Below are positions 62,695-64,000 of a stretch of 64,000 bases of DNA, piece by piece; positions within the stretch are counted from its first letter, which is position 1; each line of letters opens with the position of its first letter. Origin of the DNA: Paenibacillus hamazuiensis (lineage in GTDB: Bacteria > Bacillota > Bacilli > Paenibacillales > NBRC-103111); the NCBI RefSeq assembly GCF_023276405.1, contig NZ_JALRMO010000001.1:6321001-6385000 (forward strand), given 5' to 3'. The position numbers and the translations under genes were made by a program. A model generated the notes under the pieces. It made no database searches. It saw nothing but the letters and a program-made list of their open reading frames with translations, and had not been told where the DNA came from.

Positions 62695-64000
62695 TTAGTA
62701 CGATAAAGTAGTTGAGGTATAGTCTTGTATTCTTATTAACTCTTCGATATCAGGTGGACAATGTTCAATTCGAATCGTTGCTTTCCGCAGTACCCTCCAA
62801 ACGGAAAGCTCCTGTCCTTCTTGCTCCAACTCTTTTATTGCCCAATTTATCTTTCGAAGCCGGAACTGTTCATCGCTCTCCAAAACATTCTGCAACCATG
62901 CACTTGTCTTCGGCAATTTGTCTAAATGCTTCTCCAGCAAAGCCTTTCTGCCGATCATCAATCCAATTCTTCCAATCGTGATTTTTGGGGGCTTTGTATT
63001 CAGATTTAGTATTTCGCTAACTGCCGACTCAACCAATCGCAATATTTCATCGTCTCTTGCTTCCCAATCGATCCGTTGGTTTGTCGGCGGTGACGCTTTC
63101 TTTCCAGGTGAATTCGCTGTTAACCAAGCCTCATCGTTTCGATACAACCAACTATACAGCCGCTTATCCATTCTTCGAAGTTCCGTTTTGCTTTTTTCAG
63201 GGTGACTTTCCTGAAGCATGATCCACTTTGAGCGATATAGTTCTTTTTGCTGATCCTGAACTTTTTCTTCATTATATATATGCTGTTCGGTTTGCTTTGC
63301 ATGTTTGATGATGGTATTCACGTCTGCATGCAGTCGTCTGGCTATTTCCCGAAATGATGTCCCTTGCTCCAGCAGTCTTTTCAGTTCTTTTTTCCAGATG
63401 TCCCCGTATTCTTTAACCCGTATCTTTTCATCATCATTATCAAGGCTTCTGGAATATATAAATCCGCATGAGCAGTGAAAGAAAGCCGTCCTTCTTTTTG
63501 TTGTTTCTCGTTTGTTAAACTCGATCTGCTCAATGACCCTTTGACCATAATGCTCTGCCGCTGGATTATGGCATTCCCATGGAGGGGAGCCAAATGTATC
63601 GGATTCATTTTTTCCGTAAAAGATTTCATCGAGGGTTAACCCTAAAAAATGAATGAGTAGCAGATGCCGCAAAGGATGAAAAGATTTTCGATTTTTACGG
63701 ACAATCTCGGTGAGCCAATTCGAATCCCCTTGAACAATGGATTGAAACCTCTCCAAGATTTTCAATCCATAAAAATCAGTAAAATCTCTTCTTAATTTAT
63801 TCTGATCGATCCGTCCTTTCAGAGTGGCATATTCCAATTGTATCAACCTGTTCAGATAGCGTTGTTGAAACCACTCCAAAGGTCGATGCGGGTATTTATT
63901 TTGAGTTAATGAGTAAATGGAGTTAAGAAGTAAACGGTATTGCCCATTTCCCTCATTTGACGTTGCCATTCGAACCGATTCCACTGGACATAAATCAATG
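62695..64000 (-). CDS. tnsD: TnsD/TniQ family Tn7-like target-selection protein (5' end outside window)
   Basis: The frame is open to the window edge (upstream codons encode IDLCPVESVRMATSNEGN), so the N-terminal TniQ zinc domain lies outside; ~434 residues are seen. The C-terminal TnsD signature is clear: PWECHNPAAEHYGQ, then AFFHCSCGFIYSRS (second zinc cluster). It is followed by repeated wHTH segments (GTSFREIARRLHADVNTIIK; KTELRRMDKRLYSWLYRND; WLQNVLESDEQFRLRKINWA). TnsD binds a specific attachment site, usually in the 3' end of a conserved gene, and recruits TnsABC there. tnsABC would be expected to the right of the window. Confidence 0.9.
   Translation of the reverse strand, partial: IDLCPVESVRMATSNEGNGQYRLLLNSIYSLTQNKYPHRPLEWFQQRYLNRLIQLEYATLKGRIDQNKLRRDFTDFYGLKILERFQSIVQGDSNWLTEIVRKNRKSFHPLRHLLLIHFLGLTLDEIFYGKNESDTFGSPPWECHNPAAEHYGQRVIEQIEFNKRETTKRRTAFFHCSCGFIYSRSLDNDDEKIRVKEYGDIWKKELKRLLEQGTSFREIARRLHADVNTIIKHAKQTEQHIYNEEKVQDQQKELYRSKWIMLQESHPEKSKTELRRMDKRLYSWLYRNDEAWLTANSPGKKASPPTNQRIDWEARDDEILRLVESAVSEILNLNTKPPKITIGRIGLMIGRKALLEKHLDKLPKTSAWLQNVLESDEQFRLRKINWAIKELEQEGQELSVWRVLRKATIRIEHCPPDIEELIRIQDYTSTTLSY

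Overview
The window looks like chromosomal accessory DNA of a low-to-moderate GC Gram-positive, most likely Paenibacillus or a close relative. The evidence is strong AGGAGG-type ribosome sites, YesM/YesN-type two-component systems beside sugar ABC importers, an mhq-type quinone-detoxification operon, lipoprotein binding proteins and many TetR/MarR/MerR-regulated oxidoreductases. There are no rRNA, tRNA or CRISPR genes that I can see.

Layout. 0-7 kb: a secreted cadherin-like repeat protein (running off the left edge) next to a 7TMR-DISM hybrid histidine kinase and its SARP/BTAD-type response regulator. 7-8 kb: the scar of an ECF sigma/anti-sigma pair. 8-20 kb: a redox/detoxification region (cupin, carboxymuconolactone decarboxylase, two MFS pumps, two nearly identical zinc alcohol dehydrogenases, aldo/keto reductase, metallophosphoesterase, DUF2255, alpha/beta hydrolase, two related TetR regulators). 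20-26 kb: repeats, broken genes and a MarR/dioxygenase/esterase/flavin-reductase operon that resembles B. subtilis mhqR-mhqO-mhqD. 26-33 kb: a second redox region with several decayed copies of the same families and a third TetR. 33-44 kb: divergent carbohydrate-catabolism operons (binding protein, two permeases, class II aldolase, aldehyde dehydrogenase, tartrate/isopropylmalate-type dehydrogenase on one side; DeoR regulator, zinc dehydrogenase, PfkB kinase, cyclase-family hydrolase on the other). 44-51 kb: a second sugar importer with YesM/YesN-like regulators. 52-56 kb: a serine-hydrolase, Lrp and MFS cargo block. 57-64 kb: a Gabija-like anti-phage pair (OLD-type ATPase/TOPRIM nuclease plus UvrD-like helicase), two unknown small genes and the 3' part of a TnsD/TniQ gene.

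The most interesting structure is not a gene. Between about 21.5 and 57.1 kb there are clusters of ~20-bp repeats arranged as in the ends of Tn7: spaced sites in one orientation (left-end style) and abutting ~21-bp-period sites in the other (right-end style). Two outer sites sit exactly 8 bp inside a TGT/ACA terminus. One family (GAAAATAAAGTATTAGACTG-like) closely resembles Tn7's own TnsB sites and brackets a 4.05-kb cargo block (52050-56100). Two further sequence families lie in the next kilobase, one forming a 469-bp gene-less pair of ends. With tnsD at the right edge, I infer an island built by repeated insertion of Tn7-like elements in the same orientation, now partly decayed, whose youngest part carries Gabija. 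Decay is visible throughout: a frameshifted third ADH, an MFS gene with an internal deletion, truncated SDR, AKR, DinB, SnoaL-like and AraC genes, and a 157-bp MITE-like insertion in the loop of a terminator.
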